From: Bigelowiella natans CCMP2755
Lineage: Eukaryota; Cercozoa; Chlorarachniophyceae
Length of the DNA: 22,361 bases
Reading direction: 5' to 3'
NCBI GenBank assembly: GCA_000320545.1
Contig: ADNK01001455.1
Span: forward strand, 1-22,361
The notes under the pieces are model-generated. The model was not told where the DNA came from and did no database searches. It was given only the letters and a program-made list of their open reading frames with translations. This document shows, in pieces, positions 10,027 to 19,451 of this stretch (positions within the stretch are counted from its first letter, which is position 1; every line of letters begins with the position of its first letter). A program made the position numbers and the translations under genes.

Positions 10027-12434
10027 CTACGCATCATCGACCACCTTCAGCGATTCGGGGTCATCGCCTTCCAACATCCGAACAGCCTCTTGCGCTCCTG
10101 AGTGTAAAAGTCATTTCTCGGTTCGCAAACACAATCACTGGGCCGAGCTGGTTGGGACTCTACCCTTCTCTCCGACCGCGTTAAACGACAGGTTCAAGTG
10201 GACAAACGCCTAAGGGAAAATAAGGGAATCATGCCTCGAGCGATTGAGGGGGGGAGGGAATGGTGATAAGAATCCGACCTTCGCCCCCTTCTTTCCCTTT
10301 TTTCCACCTGCCTCCGGCGGAGAGAGCTCCTACGATGATGGTGAGTTATTTACAACATATAACCCGGAATACGGAAGCAGAAGAAGCAACGAAGAAGGAT
10401 CTCGATGGCACACTCGGGTTTTGACGCATCATCATCATCATCATCATCATCTTCACCACCCACTTCACAGCATTCGAGCGGCGAGGGAGGCGGTTATGGC
10501 GAGAAGCATCATACACAATTACAGTTAAAAGAGCGACGGCGTCGTCGTCTCCGATACGGTTTCTGCTGAGATCCAGCGCAGTAAGCGTCGTGTTACCCTG
10601 AGCAGTACATCAGCGGCACCAGACGTGAGAAACAAATGCGTGGATATGATGGGGTGAGGGTCTTTCTCTGTCTTCATCGCCGAACAGCGACCGACCTTCA
10701 TCGCTGCGGAGAAGGCCTGGATAGACTCAGAGCCCAGGTCGTTCTTGCTCATGTTAAGCGCCAGCAGCTTTCCGTTCGACTGAAGATCAGGAACAACAAT
10801 AAGAAGAAGGAGAAGAAGATATTATGTCTCTTTCAGCGTACTTTTGTTTTCTCTCTTCATTCCGTTTCCCGCCTCTGTTTCTCGCCCAATATCTATCATC
10901 CTACCCCCCCCCCTATCCCCGTCTTTCTTCCCCCCCTCCAGCGTTTCTTTCCGTGTCGCTCTTTCCCTTCCCCTCCATACCTTGAGGGAGGAGAGCAGTT
11001 TCGCTGCGTCTTCGTCGCGAATTCCGTTGGATTGCAAAGACAGCGTCAAGAGAGGACTCTTGCCCTCGACCTGCAAAGATATTGAAAAATGGCGAATCAG
11101 CCTTAGCTCCTATTCAAGCATCTGCTCGCATTGTCCCGCCTAACCGCCATCCTCTCCCCCCCCCGCCCCTTTTGTTTCTTCTTCCCCCGTTAGCATGCAC
11201 CAATTTCGCGAAGAGCGCTCCGTCCTCGAGCGGATTCTCCTCCAGAGTCAAGTTCTCAATCTGGCTTACATTCAGGAGCTACGGGTAAGAAGGGGGGGGG
11301 GGGGGGTCAGGAGGAGCAGAGATGAAGGGAAGAAATCAGTTTAAGAGAGTAGTATGTTGTCGAGAGACGATGATACACTCTGACGTTATAACGTGTATTT
11401 GGTCCCCACCTGAACAAGCTCTTCAAATACAGATGAGGTAATACCGCAATTCCATAGCCTGAAAGTCGGTGCAATCGTCATCAACGCAGCCCCCTCCTCA
11501 TCATCATCATCACAAAGCATCATCATCATCCTGTATTGCTGACCTCAACGTCCTGAGGGTGCTGTCTGGAACAGCCATCTTGAGAGCGAGAACCGTTCCC
11601 TGCCAAGTAATGAGTAAATATTCAGAATAATCACGAGTCTCCCCACGTCGTTCTTTACGGATACACACACACACACACACACAGACACACATATTTATTT
11701 ATATTTATATACACATTTACTTATATTTATTTACGTATGTATATAAATATATATATTATATTATATTTACATTTCACAAACCTTATCTAAAGCCATTCCA
11801 GTTATCCGAATCTCTCTTACTTCAGGAACAAGCTTCTCCTCCTCCTCCCCCTCATCCTCCTCCCCCTCATCCTTCTTCCCCTCCTCCTTCTTCCCCTCCT
11901 CCTTCTCCGCCTCTTCTCCTTCCTCAACCTTAGCTTCCTCCTCTTTCTTTTCCTGGGAACCGAAGCAAGTTGTGTGTGTGCGTGTGTGTATTATTTTGAG
12001 GGAAGAATAGAGTAGCGTGTGGCATGCTCTTTCGGAATCGCCAAACAAAAAGTCATCGAGGACCACGTGCTGTTCTGAACCCATCCCCCGACACATCTGT
12101 CCTCTCGTACTCTCACCTCGTTCTCAGGTCTACGTTTCAAGGAGGGGAAGCCTTCTTCTATGTTCTGAAGAAATAGAAGGAATCGGCATTGAGTTCTTGG
12201 GGGACGGGCATAAAAAGCTGATCAGAATCCGAGGAGGACACGTTAAACTGGCGAAGAAAACGAATAGAAAACAAAAGGAGGAGGAGGGGGCGGAGGAAAA
12301 GTGGAAGGGCAGACAAAAAGCCGGATGCGCGTGGTGTGCAGAACCTCTGGATCCACCATTTTGTAATCGGGATCTATCGCAAGCATGATGTGGGGGTGCG
12401 TGTTTATCCGTAGGACACTGCATGCTTCCTGTTG

Positions 12435-12472
<38 letters not shown>

Positions 12473-12714
12473 TGAGGCTCTAAATCGGAGCACCTTGACA
12501 TTCATCGCATACTTCATTCGTTATGGACCATTGTAGATTTTTCAGCACTCACCACGTAATCCTTTCCCAGGTGCTCCGTGCGTGTGAATCTGGGAGCTGA
12601 TAAAGAAAGCAGCGGCACATCACGTCGCGCAGAGAAAAGAATCTACGCTAAAGAGAATGTTCAAACTTTTCTTCTTGGAGTTTTCCAATTCGAGTTGCTG
12701 ATCATTCGAAGCCG
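10027..12714 (-). CDS. Leucine-rich-repeat protein, LRRC71-like (14 exons found, 5' end unresolved)
   Basis: Fourteen exons, all phase-compatible, read downward: 12714-12667, 12596-12553, 12428-12345, 12164-12117, 11952-11782, 11599-11544, 11458-11410, 11278-11201, 11070-10981, 10779-10696, 10597-10523, 10329-10279, 10209-10164 and 10097-10027 (stop TAG). Together they encode about 330 residues. After a short N-terminal part comes a Glu/Lys tract of about 40 residues, then ribonuclease-inhibitor-type repeats such as LLTLSLQSNGIRDEDAAKLL, LLALNMSKNDLGSESIQAF and LTALDLSRNRIGDDDAVALL, a basic linker (GGKKGKKGAK), a last repeat (FVHLNLSFNAVGEKG) and a short acidic tail. Repeat order, the split before the final repeat and the basic linker match my recollection of animal LRRC71, a protein of ciliated cells; that match is inference and should be tested. 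The first exon was not found; candidate first-exon sequence lies between about 12800 and 13305. Confidence 0.75.
10426..10451. repeat. (CAT)n microsatellite in an LRRC71-like intron
   Basis: Trinucleotide repeat (ATG on the gene's sense strand) inside the intron between exons 10597-10523 and 10329-10279. Confidence 0.85.
11663..11690. repeat. (CA)n microsatellite and adjoining AT-rich block in an LRRC71-like intron
   Basis: About ten CA units with one interruption, followed to about 11772 by almost pure A/T. Both lie in the intron between exons 11952-11782 and 11599-11544. Confidence 0.85.
12437..12469. repeat. (GA)n microsatellite beside an LRRC71-like acceptor
   Basis: About 16 units. On the sense (minus) strand it reads (CT)n and sits just upstream of the acceptor of exon 12428-12345, so it serves as the polypyrimidine tract. 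Confidence 0.9.
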
Positions 12715-13165
12715 CTGATAAGGGATCAAGCAGAAGAAGAACCAAGCAAAAACGTCAGGGGGATGGGAGGCAGGCGATACGGGAATTGTATGTCAGCAAA
12801 TATGGTCGTCAATTTCGGGGGGTGGGTTCTACTACTCCTTGTCTAAAATTGGGAATCCGTCGTCAGCTCGCATTGTCGACTACTACAGAAACTTATTACC
12901 CGACCAACAAACTGGCAATACTTCCGGGGAAGTAGCAGCAGCACCGTTGGCAGAAATCTGCGAGGAGAAGAACAATCATCGATAGTTTTAAGGAGATTGA
13001 AACACCGACCCACACGTGCATGAAATGGAGTCGTATGTAGGACTCTAACTCTATATCTCCCTCTTCAGAATAACTCTGCGAAAGGTGAGGGTAAAGTAAA
13101 GGGAGAAAGAAGAAGGAGAAGAAGAAGAAGAAGAAGAAGAAGAAGAAGAAGAAGAAGAAGAAGAA

Positions 13166-13197
<32 letters not shown>

Positions 13198-13777
13198 AGG
13201 GCTGCACATAGGTTTTTCCGGTACAGTGGGTGGATCCCAAAAAATCAAAAAACAGATCCGAGAGGATACGGCTGCGACCTGACTCCGCTTACTTCGCGCA
13301 CTCATTGTTTTCGGTAGCGACAGTTGAACCCTATTGCTGATGAGGTGCACTTCCCTCCTGAAAGCGAGCGCTCAGGGAAAGCAGGGCCTGGTTCGGGTGG
13401 GGCGAACCGAACGGACGGCGAAGTTGGAAACCGCTTCCCGTGTATTGTTTGTCGCAGATGTATAATTACTGGCCATTTTCCTTCATCTTACCTCCAGCTC
13501 TGGCCGTTACAACGTTGCAAAGCGCTTTCGAGCCGATTTCCAGGGCGATGAATATGGAAAGAAAATCATGCGGATTATATCAACATCTAGTGCCGGGGAG
13601 GCAAGCGGAGGGACGCTTCGAAGTCGCTCTGGGTGTGTGGCGTCGGAGTTCGTTAATTCTTTCGATCTTCTCTCGACAGAATTTGATCTAAAATATTTTA
13701 TTCAAAAAGAAATGGGATTTATAGGTTGAGACGGGCATCCTGAGCCGTATTTCTTTAAAAATCGCGAATCACCAAGA
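12715..13777. other. Divergent 5' region of LRRC71-like (-) and RbfA-like (+)
   Basis: The first exon(s) of the LRRC71-like gene and the promoter of the RbfA-like gene should be here. On the minus strand an ATG at 13305 opens MSARSKRSQ, followed by a GT that could be a donor. An acceptor at about 12957 precedes a short open piece whose phase does not fit the next exon. No plus-strand reading frame here looks like protein. A long (GAA)n repeat occupies the middle. Confidence 0.35.
13107..13199 (+). repeat. (GAA)n microsatellite, about 90 bases
   Basis: Nearly pure GAA units with two interruptions near the right end. On the minus strand it is (TTC)n. It probably lies in the first intron or 5' flank of the LRRC71-like gene and creates spurious poly-Ser and poly-Phe open frames. 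Confidence 0.9.
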
Positions 13778-14106
13778 ATGCTGATGCGAGCTGCCTTCCC
13801 CTCGCAGGCCGCGCGGACCGTGCGCCCTCTCCTCCCGACCATGCGAACAGGCGTGAGATTTGTGTCACGTAAGCGACGAAAGGAGAAAGCAAGAGCAAGA
13901 TTGCAGCAAGAGGCGGACGTCTTCGCCCAGGCCCTCAGGTTGTCGCTCACCATTCTCTACCCCCCCCCCCTATCCACCACCCCGTTTTGATCACAAATTT
14001 TGCTATTAGAGAGATGGCAGAGATGTTTGCGAACAGCCCCCAACTGCAAAAAGTTGCTGATGGTCGATACTCTTTGATACCGAATTTAGACAATCAACAT
14101 CTTCAT

Positions 14107-14141
<35 letters not shown>

Positions 14142-15832
14142 TATCATTTCCGTCATCATCATCATCTTATCACATGAGTCGCGGCGAATAAGCGGCCGAA
14201 GAAAACTGCTAATGTCCAATAAATTCCAGATGTGGACAAGGTGATGAAGGAGCGAGGAGTCCTGCGTGACGTCTTCGGCGGCGGCATAGAGGGGCGGGGA
14301 GCACTGGAGATAGATCCATTCCCTGTGAGAGAGGCCTTCTTGGAATCGTCGACATTACTAGGAAAAGAAGAAGAATCTGCAGATGAAGAGGATTTATTAG
14401 ACTCCTCTTCCTCCTCACCATCATCATCATCGTCGTCGTCTTCGCCTAGTCCTCGTTTAATACCGGATGAAAGAGGTGATATCGCTGTGCATCGTACCGA
14501 TCTCCATTGATTGATCAACCTGCTTAAGCCTCACAGCGTTGCCATTTCTTTTATGTAGTGGTTATAGAGGACGCTAAAAGTCCAGTGGAATCAGCTGACG
14601 GGGGGGGGCTGAGATCTCTTTTTGCGAGCTCTTCAGATGAGAGGAGGGTGTGTGCAGAAGAAGAAACGAAGAAATGCCAGCTTTTTCATGTCACGTCAGG
14701 GCAGCATCGTGCTTAGAATTGCATATTTCGTGACATCATAAGAAAATCCATGCATGATTGGTTTTATGCGTGTTCACGTCGCCCCTTTCGTCTTAAGATT
14801 CGCTTCTACTGCTGCTGCTCCTTTCCCCCCCCGATAATAGGAGAGCACCCGGCAGTTGAAGAATACCATGCGTAGCAGCAGAATCAAGGTTCTATATGAT
14901 AATGAGATAATGATGATGATGATGATGATGGTGATAAAGGGATGGTGTATCATTGGCAGCTGCATAAAGGTTGTCATTTGCGTCTATTTCACGCGTGATA
15001 TATGCCCCCTCCCCCCCCCTCCTCCTCAGGAACTATTGCGAGACTACTTCAATAGTCCTCGATGTCCTGTGGTTATTCAGCCGAAAGGTGCCCCGAAAGG
15101 TGCACACCTGCAACAACATCATTAGAATGATGATAATGATGACGAGTGAGACCAGTGCGCACAGGAAGAGGGATGCTATCACGCCTGATGGCCGAAATTG
15201 CGTCATTCTATACAGAGAATACATCGACAATCAGCCGCATTTGGCGCTGACAAGTATTTTCAACCTTTTCGTGTTGCTGACTTCCGTTTTCTTCTTCTTC
15301 TTCTTCTTCCACTTGCTGCCATCCCTCCCCCCCCCCCCCCCCTTTTTCCCCGGGCGCTCAGGAGCTCGACGTACTGGCCACCACGTTGGGGCATGACTCA
15401 GCCGACTTCCAGAACTTTAGAGAGTATATAAACAAGAAAACGTTCTTCGACAAGGCGGAGCTCTCCCGAGGTGAAGAGGATGAAACATAAACGTGCATGA
15501 GGATGTGGGAAGCTTGTTGAAGGAGAGCCCCTCTCCGCGTGGGTGATTTGGCGTTTTTTGGTAGCAGCAAGTCATCGTCCGTCGTCGTTTTCATATCATG
15601 CGCAACACACGCAGAGGTCTCTTCGGTCTTACTGCGAAACATCGGGAGGATACGATACTATCTCGGCAAAAAGGCTAGCATGAAGAGGGTGCCTGAGTTG
15701 AGGTTCAGGTATGTACCCCGCAGTAACAATAATAATAATAGCAATAATAATAATAATAATGATAATAGTAAGGAAAATTCATATGACACTGATGTTTGTG
15801 GCGATTTCTTTCCCCCCCCACCCCCTTTCTAT

Positions 15833-15878
<46 letters not shown>

Positions 15879-15980
15879 GTGCGTGTGCTTCCCATTTAAT
15901 GTCGTAGGGAGTACTCAGCCAGCGATCACGAGAAGATGGCGAGCATGAACAAGCTGATAAACTCAATAGTGCAGAAGTAA
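13778..15980 (+). CDS. rbfA: Ribosome-binding factor A homologue, organelle-targeted; frame break unresolved
   Basis: RbfA helps process and mature the small ribosomal subunit; here it would act in the mitochondrion or plastid. Exons read by eye: 13778-13938, 14010-14062, 14230-14475, 14559-14647, 14841-14888, 15030-15087, 15165-15253, 15615-15708 and 15908-15980 (TAA). A candidate extra exon is listed separately. The N-terminus (MLMRAAFPSQAARTVRPLL) is Arg-rich, acid-free and presequence-like. A long acidic and poly-Ser spacer follows. The RbfA fold begins with the helix SRIKELLRDYFNSPRC, then the strand ITPDGRNCVILY, then LRNIGRIRYYLGKK and KRVPELRFREY, ending MNKLINSIVQK. The last three align almost residue for residue with bacterial RbfA (LGKAMRLRIVPELTFFY and the tail LVTSVVK). 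The exons before and after 15165-15253 do not join it in the homologous frame without a one-base shift (see findings). AATAAA at 16155 may end the transcript. Confidence 0.75.
14106..14141 (+). repeat. (CAT)n microsatellite in an RbfA-like intron
   Basis: About 12 units in the intron between exons 14010-14062 and 14230-14475. Shorter ATG repeats occur at 14908-14931 in a later intron of the same gene. Confidence 0.9.
15362..15470 (+). other. Candidate cassette exon inside the RbfA-like gene
   Basis: It is preceded by a very strong pyrimidine tract (CTT repeats, a long C run, then gctcag) and ends at CGAG|gtgaag. It is open for 36 codons (ELDVLATTLGHDSADFQNFR and onward) and joins the next exon in phase (R|E|VSSVLL). 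It is not part of the bacterial RbfA alignment. Joining it to 15165-15253 in the RbfA-homologous frame gives a stop within about a dozen codons, at the TGA near 15392. It could be an alternative exon, a poison exon or a chance open stretch. Confidence 0.5.
15727..15873 (+). repeat. (AAT)n and (CT)n microsatellites in the last RbfA-like intron
   Basis: An AAT-rich tract (15727-15764) and a pure CT tract (15841-15873) share one 199-base intron. The CT tract is close enough to the acceptor at 15907 to act as its polypyrimidine tract. Confidence 0.9.
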
Positions 15981-17083
15981 ATGAGATGGTTCGTTAGCGG
16001 AACGCTTGTATGCTCAGTCGCCTCTATTACTACTACAACTACCACTACTACCTACTACTAACTCTACTGCACCCCCGCGCACACACACGCACGCACGCAC
16101 GCACACTAGCTATGTAGGACGGATGTAATTAATCAATTAAACTTGTTCAATGTAAATAAAATATTACATCAGCGCGCAATAATATGGCTGCACGCTTATT
16201 GCATAGCACATAGCAGCAGCACATAGCACATAACGAAGCATTACGCACTAAAGAATGTAGCTGCATCGTGTCTGGTTACAAGTACCGCATACGTAGAGGC
16301 GCTGACTATCGCTGCGATGAGCTACGACTATATGAGGCATATCGAAATAGTAGTACAATATACCACCAATAAGTTTTGACGCACTGTTCACATGGCCTCC
16401 GGCGGGCTACGTACACGATACGTCTATGTGCGGCATACAGTATGCATGCATGATAGGTGAAATCTCTATAGTTAGACATGGCAGTCGGTCTCCATTTCTG
16501 TGCGTACGTAACTATGTAAGTGCCCTACGGCGTATTAGCTAGCGCAGCATGACGACAAGCGCATGCATGTAGCTCATTGGCCATGTATGGCCAGCGCCAA
16601 ATACGACATCGCAAGTCCTCCACGTATCGTACACGTACGCAGCATGAATACTTGCAAGCGCAATATAAATACACATATCGAGCTAGAGTGACGTGTGCGC
16701 ATGACAGCGCCATGCAGTACGTACATAGGCCCTACCGTGTACGTACCCCCATGCTAGCATGCTATGTCCGGTATAATTAAAAAACAGTACAAGTAGAGCC
16801 TGCGTGCGGCCTACATACGCGAGTGCACGCTATATGTGCAGCTGTGTGTGTGATACAAGCGGTGCGATGTTTCGTTACGCTAAAGTAGTAGACAGCAGCA
16901 GCTCTGCGCGCATAGGACACTGTTGCTATCATCGCCATGCGGGTGGTGTGCATTCCCAGGAAACTAATATAATTGTACCTTAGACGACTGAGCCAATTAA
17001 GCAAATAATAACTTATAGCAGCATATGCTGATGGCTTTTGAAACCCACAGCAGCCGTATCGCACACTGATACAGCTCTGACTA
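15981..17083. other. Spacer between convergent RbfA-like and glycerate kinase genes
   Basis: I see no gene in these 1.1 kb. The sequence is rich in self-complementary words (GTAC, GCATGC, TAGCTAGC), (CTA)n-like strings at about 16025-16065 and ACGC repeats at 16080-16105. The open frames at 16525-16780 and 16777-17064 show no protein character. No tRNA cloverleaf was recognised. Confidence 0.4.
16155..16160 (+). terminator. Possible polyadenylation signal AATAAA for the RbfA-like gene
   Basis: A canonical hexamer 175 bases after the stop codon in an AT-rich patch. The other genes here lack an obvious hexamer, so its use in this organism is not established. Confidence 0.3.
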
Positions 17084-18715
17084 CTAAGCCGCCAGCATTA
17101 TTATAAGGTCCATCACATTCGTGCCTGTTGGCCCGTCGCGAAGGTGCATTACATTCTCACGTCCAGCGTACAGAGACTTCTCTAGATCCTTGAAGAACCC
17201 ATAGGAATTCGCCGAGGTAATGGCGTCTTCATAGTCAAGGCCATGCTCCGCAGCAAGCTTAAAGTCGCTTCCGGTCACCACTGCGCCGGCGGCGTCATGC
17301 TTCGGCCCGTCCCCTCCATCGGTGCCCGCCGCAAGAAACGCGACTTTGGACAGACCTCGAATCGTCCTCATAGCAGACAATGCCAGAGCCTGGTTACGTC
17401 CACCTAGACCTGGATTAGGGGGCAAGGTCATTGTGGTTTCGCCTCCGCCGATGATCGCCACCGGCCGCTTACGGGGGAGCTCTTCCTCGGCTACCGACTT
17501 CAGGATACCCCCCATAGCGGTACCTACTGCAAGGGCATCGCCCTCTATGTACGAGCCAAGCACAAGGGGCTCGAATCCGTACTCTCTGGCCTTCTCTGCG
17601 CACGCACGCACGGCCAGGCTATTGCTTCCGACGACTTCGACCACGTCGTACTTGAACATCAAGTCTCCGGATTTCGGTGTCTCCCGGGACACCGAAGACG
17701 ACGATAGCGCTGAGGATGCGATGAGATGCTCATTGCATGACGCTGGGAATCGCTTTTCCAGACCGAAGCGCGCCATGATTCGCTTGCACTCCTCCATGGT
17801 TGAGGTGTCAGGCACTGTGGGCCCTGATGCGATAACGTCCAGGGGGTCCCCGACTACGTCGCTCAGAATGAAGCTCACGCACTGCCCTGGGTGTATCTGA
17901 CGGCGCAGCTGGCCTCCTTTAACAAGGGAGAGGTGCTTTAGAATAGCATTCTTGTCGTCGATTGAACAACCGCATGCCAGGAGGGCCTTGGTTGCAGCCT
18001 GCATCTCGGCCAGGCTCACGCCGTCGACAGGAGAACACAGCAGCGCACTCCCCCCACCGGACAGGCACACAATCACCAAATCGTTTTCCGAAGCCTTGCT
18101 GGCAAGTTTCAAAACCGCCTGCGTTCCTTGCACAGAGTTTTGATCTGGTGATGGATGGCCCGCCTCGTGCACTTGGAACTGCGCACTCGGAAGCCGATGC
18201 CCCCTCGAGTGCCCGTACTTGGTGATGACTACGCCTTCCGAAATGCGCTCGGCACCGACTTTTGCCACAATACCCTCTGCCATACCCACTGCTGCCTTCC
18301 CAGCAGCGATCACGAAGATGTTATCAAACTCCGAAAGGGGCACGACGCGCTCGCTGACCTTCATGGATTTCCCATCAGGCATGACGTGGATTGCATTAGA
18401 AATAGCCTTGGATGGGGCTACTGCTTCACATCCTGCCTTAAAAATATTTCGAGCAATCTCTCTCAACCCGTCCTCATCGCCAGTTTGGGTGCTTGCTGCA
18501 GCTACCTCGGGGAAGACTGTTGATGTTTCCCTCGCTCCCCCTTCAAATGCAGAAGTCATGTGTCGCGATATGTTAGCCAGCCTCCGTTGTGCACGAACCA
18601 TGCTACGATTATCATGAATAGCGCGTATCGTTCTCCCGCCAACCCCACAATTAGGCAGAGGATTTTGCCGGAGCAAGGCCGGAGGGGAGGCTGCGATTCG
18701 CGACACCGACCACAT
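17084..18715 (-). CDS. GLYCTK: Glycerate 2-kinase (MOFRL family), probably mitochondrial
   Basis: ATP-dependent enzyme phosphorylating D-glycerate to 2-phosphoglycerate (glycerate/serine and tartrate breakdown); the animal enzyme is GLYCTK, the bacterial ones GckA/TtuD. One uninterrupted frame of 543 residues, slightly longer than the family because of an N-terminal extension of about 75 residues that is Arg/Ser-rich and presequence-like (MWSVSRIAASPPALLRQ). N-terminal nucleotide-binding domain: AAGKAA (138-142), the Gly loop LSGGGSALL (218-226), VKGGQL (265-270), LSDVVGDPLDVIASGPT (284-300). C-terminal MOFRL domain: IIGGGETT (421-428), GGRNQ (438-442), AAGTDGGDGP (462-471), GPTGTNVMD (528-536). 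All family motifs I know are intact. The gene has no intron, unlike its neighbours. Start: the first Met gives the best presequence; Met39 or Met53 are alternatives. It is divergent from the ATM1-type gene. Confidence 0.95.
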   Translation of the reverse strand: MWSVSRIAASPPALLRQNPLPNCGVGGRTIRAIHDNRSMVRAQRRLANISRHMTSAFEGGARETSTVFPEVAAASTQTGDEDGLREIARNIFKAGCEAVAPSKAISNAIHVMPDGKSMKVSERVVPLSEFDNIFVIAAGKAAVGMAEGIVAKVGAERISEGVVITKYGHSRGHRLPSAQFQVHEAGHPSPDQNSVQGTQAVLKLASKASENDLVIVCLSGGGSALLCSPVDGVSLAEMQAATKALLACGCSIDDKNAILKHLSLVKGGQLRRQIHPGQCVSFILSDVVGDPLDVIASGPTVPDTSTMEECKRIMARFGLEKRFPASCNEHLIASSALSSSSVSRETPKSGDLMFKYDVVEVVGSNSLAVRACAEKAREYGFEPLVLGSYIEGDALAVGTAMGGILKSVAEEELPRKRPVAIIGGGETTMTLPPNPGLGGRNQALALSAMRTIRGLSKVAFLAAGTDGGDGPKHDAAGAVVTGSDFKLAAEHGLDYEDAITSANSYGFFKDLEKSLYAGRENVMHLRDGPTGTNVMDLIIMLAA

Positions 18716-19451
18716 CCGTCCTCTTCTGTCGCAGTCTCCAGCTAGTCTCGAGATAGTCTCAAGAATATCTCGACTATCTCGAAAAACAGCCTTTTTTACA
18801 TGTAAACTACGCTCTTATGTACCTACCTGTAGTATGTTGTGAGATGACCTCGACCTCGGCCTTCATATTTTTCCAGGTAAAAATCCTTGGAAACGCGCCC
18901 GGATGGCTTTTGCCCAGTTCGGCACGATTAAACATCACAACTAAAAAAGTCGTCAATTAGAAATCTGCGACCTTGTAACATCTCAGTATTTTAAGGTGAA
19001 AAACGATGCGTTTCAAGTTGCAGCGTAGGTCGTATTCTGTGTTCCGTGGTCCTTTTAATAATTCTGACGACCAACGTCTGCAAGCTGGATGACCTCCAGG
19101 ATCTTTTCCCTAAAAATTAAACCCTTAATAAAATTACAAAATAATAGCGACTACAGTGGCAATCATCCATTGCGACATCCGTTTAGCAGGATTTTTGGTA
19201 AAATAATTTGACTTACGATGTTTCCTGTTGTAAAAAATGTACCAGAAGATTTAGCGGGGAAAACATGTATAACAGGGATATTATTGTCACGTAGGTTTTC
19301 GGAAATATTGGGGTGCGAAAGTTCCCCTTCTCCCCTCCCTTCGGACTCGCATCCGCAGCCGACCTTTCAGACAGGGGACTCAGCCGAAACCTGCCGCCGC
19401 CATTCTTTCGTACACAGCTATTCGTCCACCAGGACCCGAAATTTCTTCGGG
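18716..19451. promoter_or_regulatory. Divergent promoter region of glycerate kinase (-) and ATM1-type transporter (+)
   Basis: About 740 bases separate the two likely start codons. The first part contains an inverted repeat (listed separately) and the middle is AT-rich. The ATM1 frame is open upstream to an ATG at 19218, so the intergenic region may be only about 500 bases if that start is used. No TATA box or known transcription-factor site can be claimed. Confidence 0.5.
18749..18781. repeat. Inverted repeat, 10-bp arms with 13-bp spacer
   Basis: CGAGATAGTC at 18749-18758 and its exact reverse complement GACTATCTCG at 18772-18781. It lies 34-66 bases upstream of the glycerate kinase ATG, in its likely 5' UTR or core promoter. 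A related partial copy (CTAGTCTCGAG) overlaps the left arm. Confidence 0.7.

Noticed and set aside
10001-10213. 70-codon plus-strand frame
   Set aside because: It is the reverse complement of the last LRRC71-like exons, which have splice sites and repeat sequence on the minus strand.
10822-11085. Basic and proline-rich open frames on both strands
   Set aside because: Read-through of an LRR exon (10981-11070) into C-rich intron sequence.
10027-12714. Immune-type NLR receptor interpretation of the LRR gene
   Set aside because: The repeats are of the ribonuclease-inhibitor type also found in NLRs, but no nucleotide-binding domain is present in or near the exon chain.
12896-13350. Poly-Phe and poly-Ser proteins
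   Set aside because: Created by the (GAA)n microsatellite read in different frames.
15979-17083. Possible tRNA or other RNA gene in the RbfA/glycerate kinase spacer
   Set aside because: Short palindromic words are frequent, but no acceptor stem with matching D, anticodon and T arms could be assembled.
17322-18617. Several plus-strand frames of 87-192 codons
   Set aside because: Shadows of the glycerate kinase coding strand, with no domain.
19218-19451. Upstream extension of the ATM1 first exon to the ATG at 19218
   Set aside because: The frame is open, but residues 1-78 do not resemble a presequence; the ATG at 19452 starts a typical one. Kept only as an alternative.
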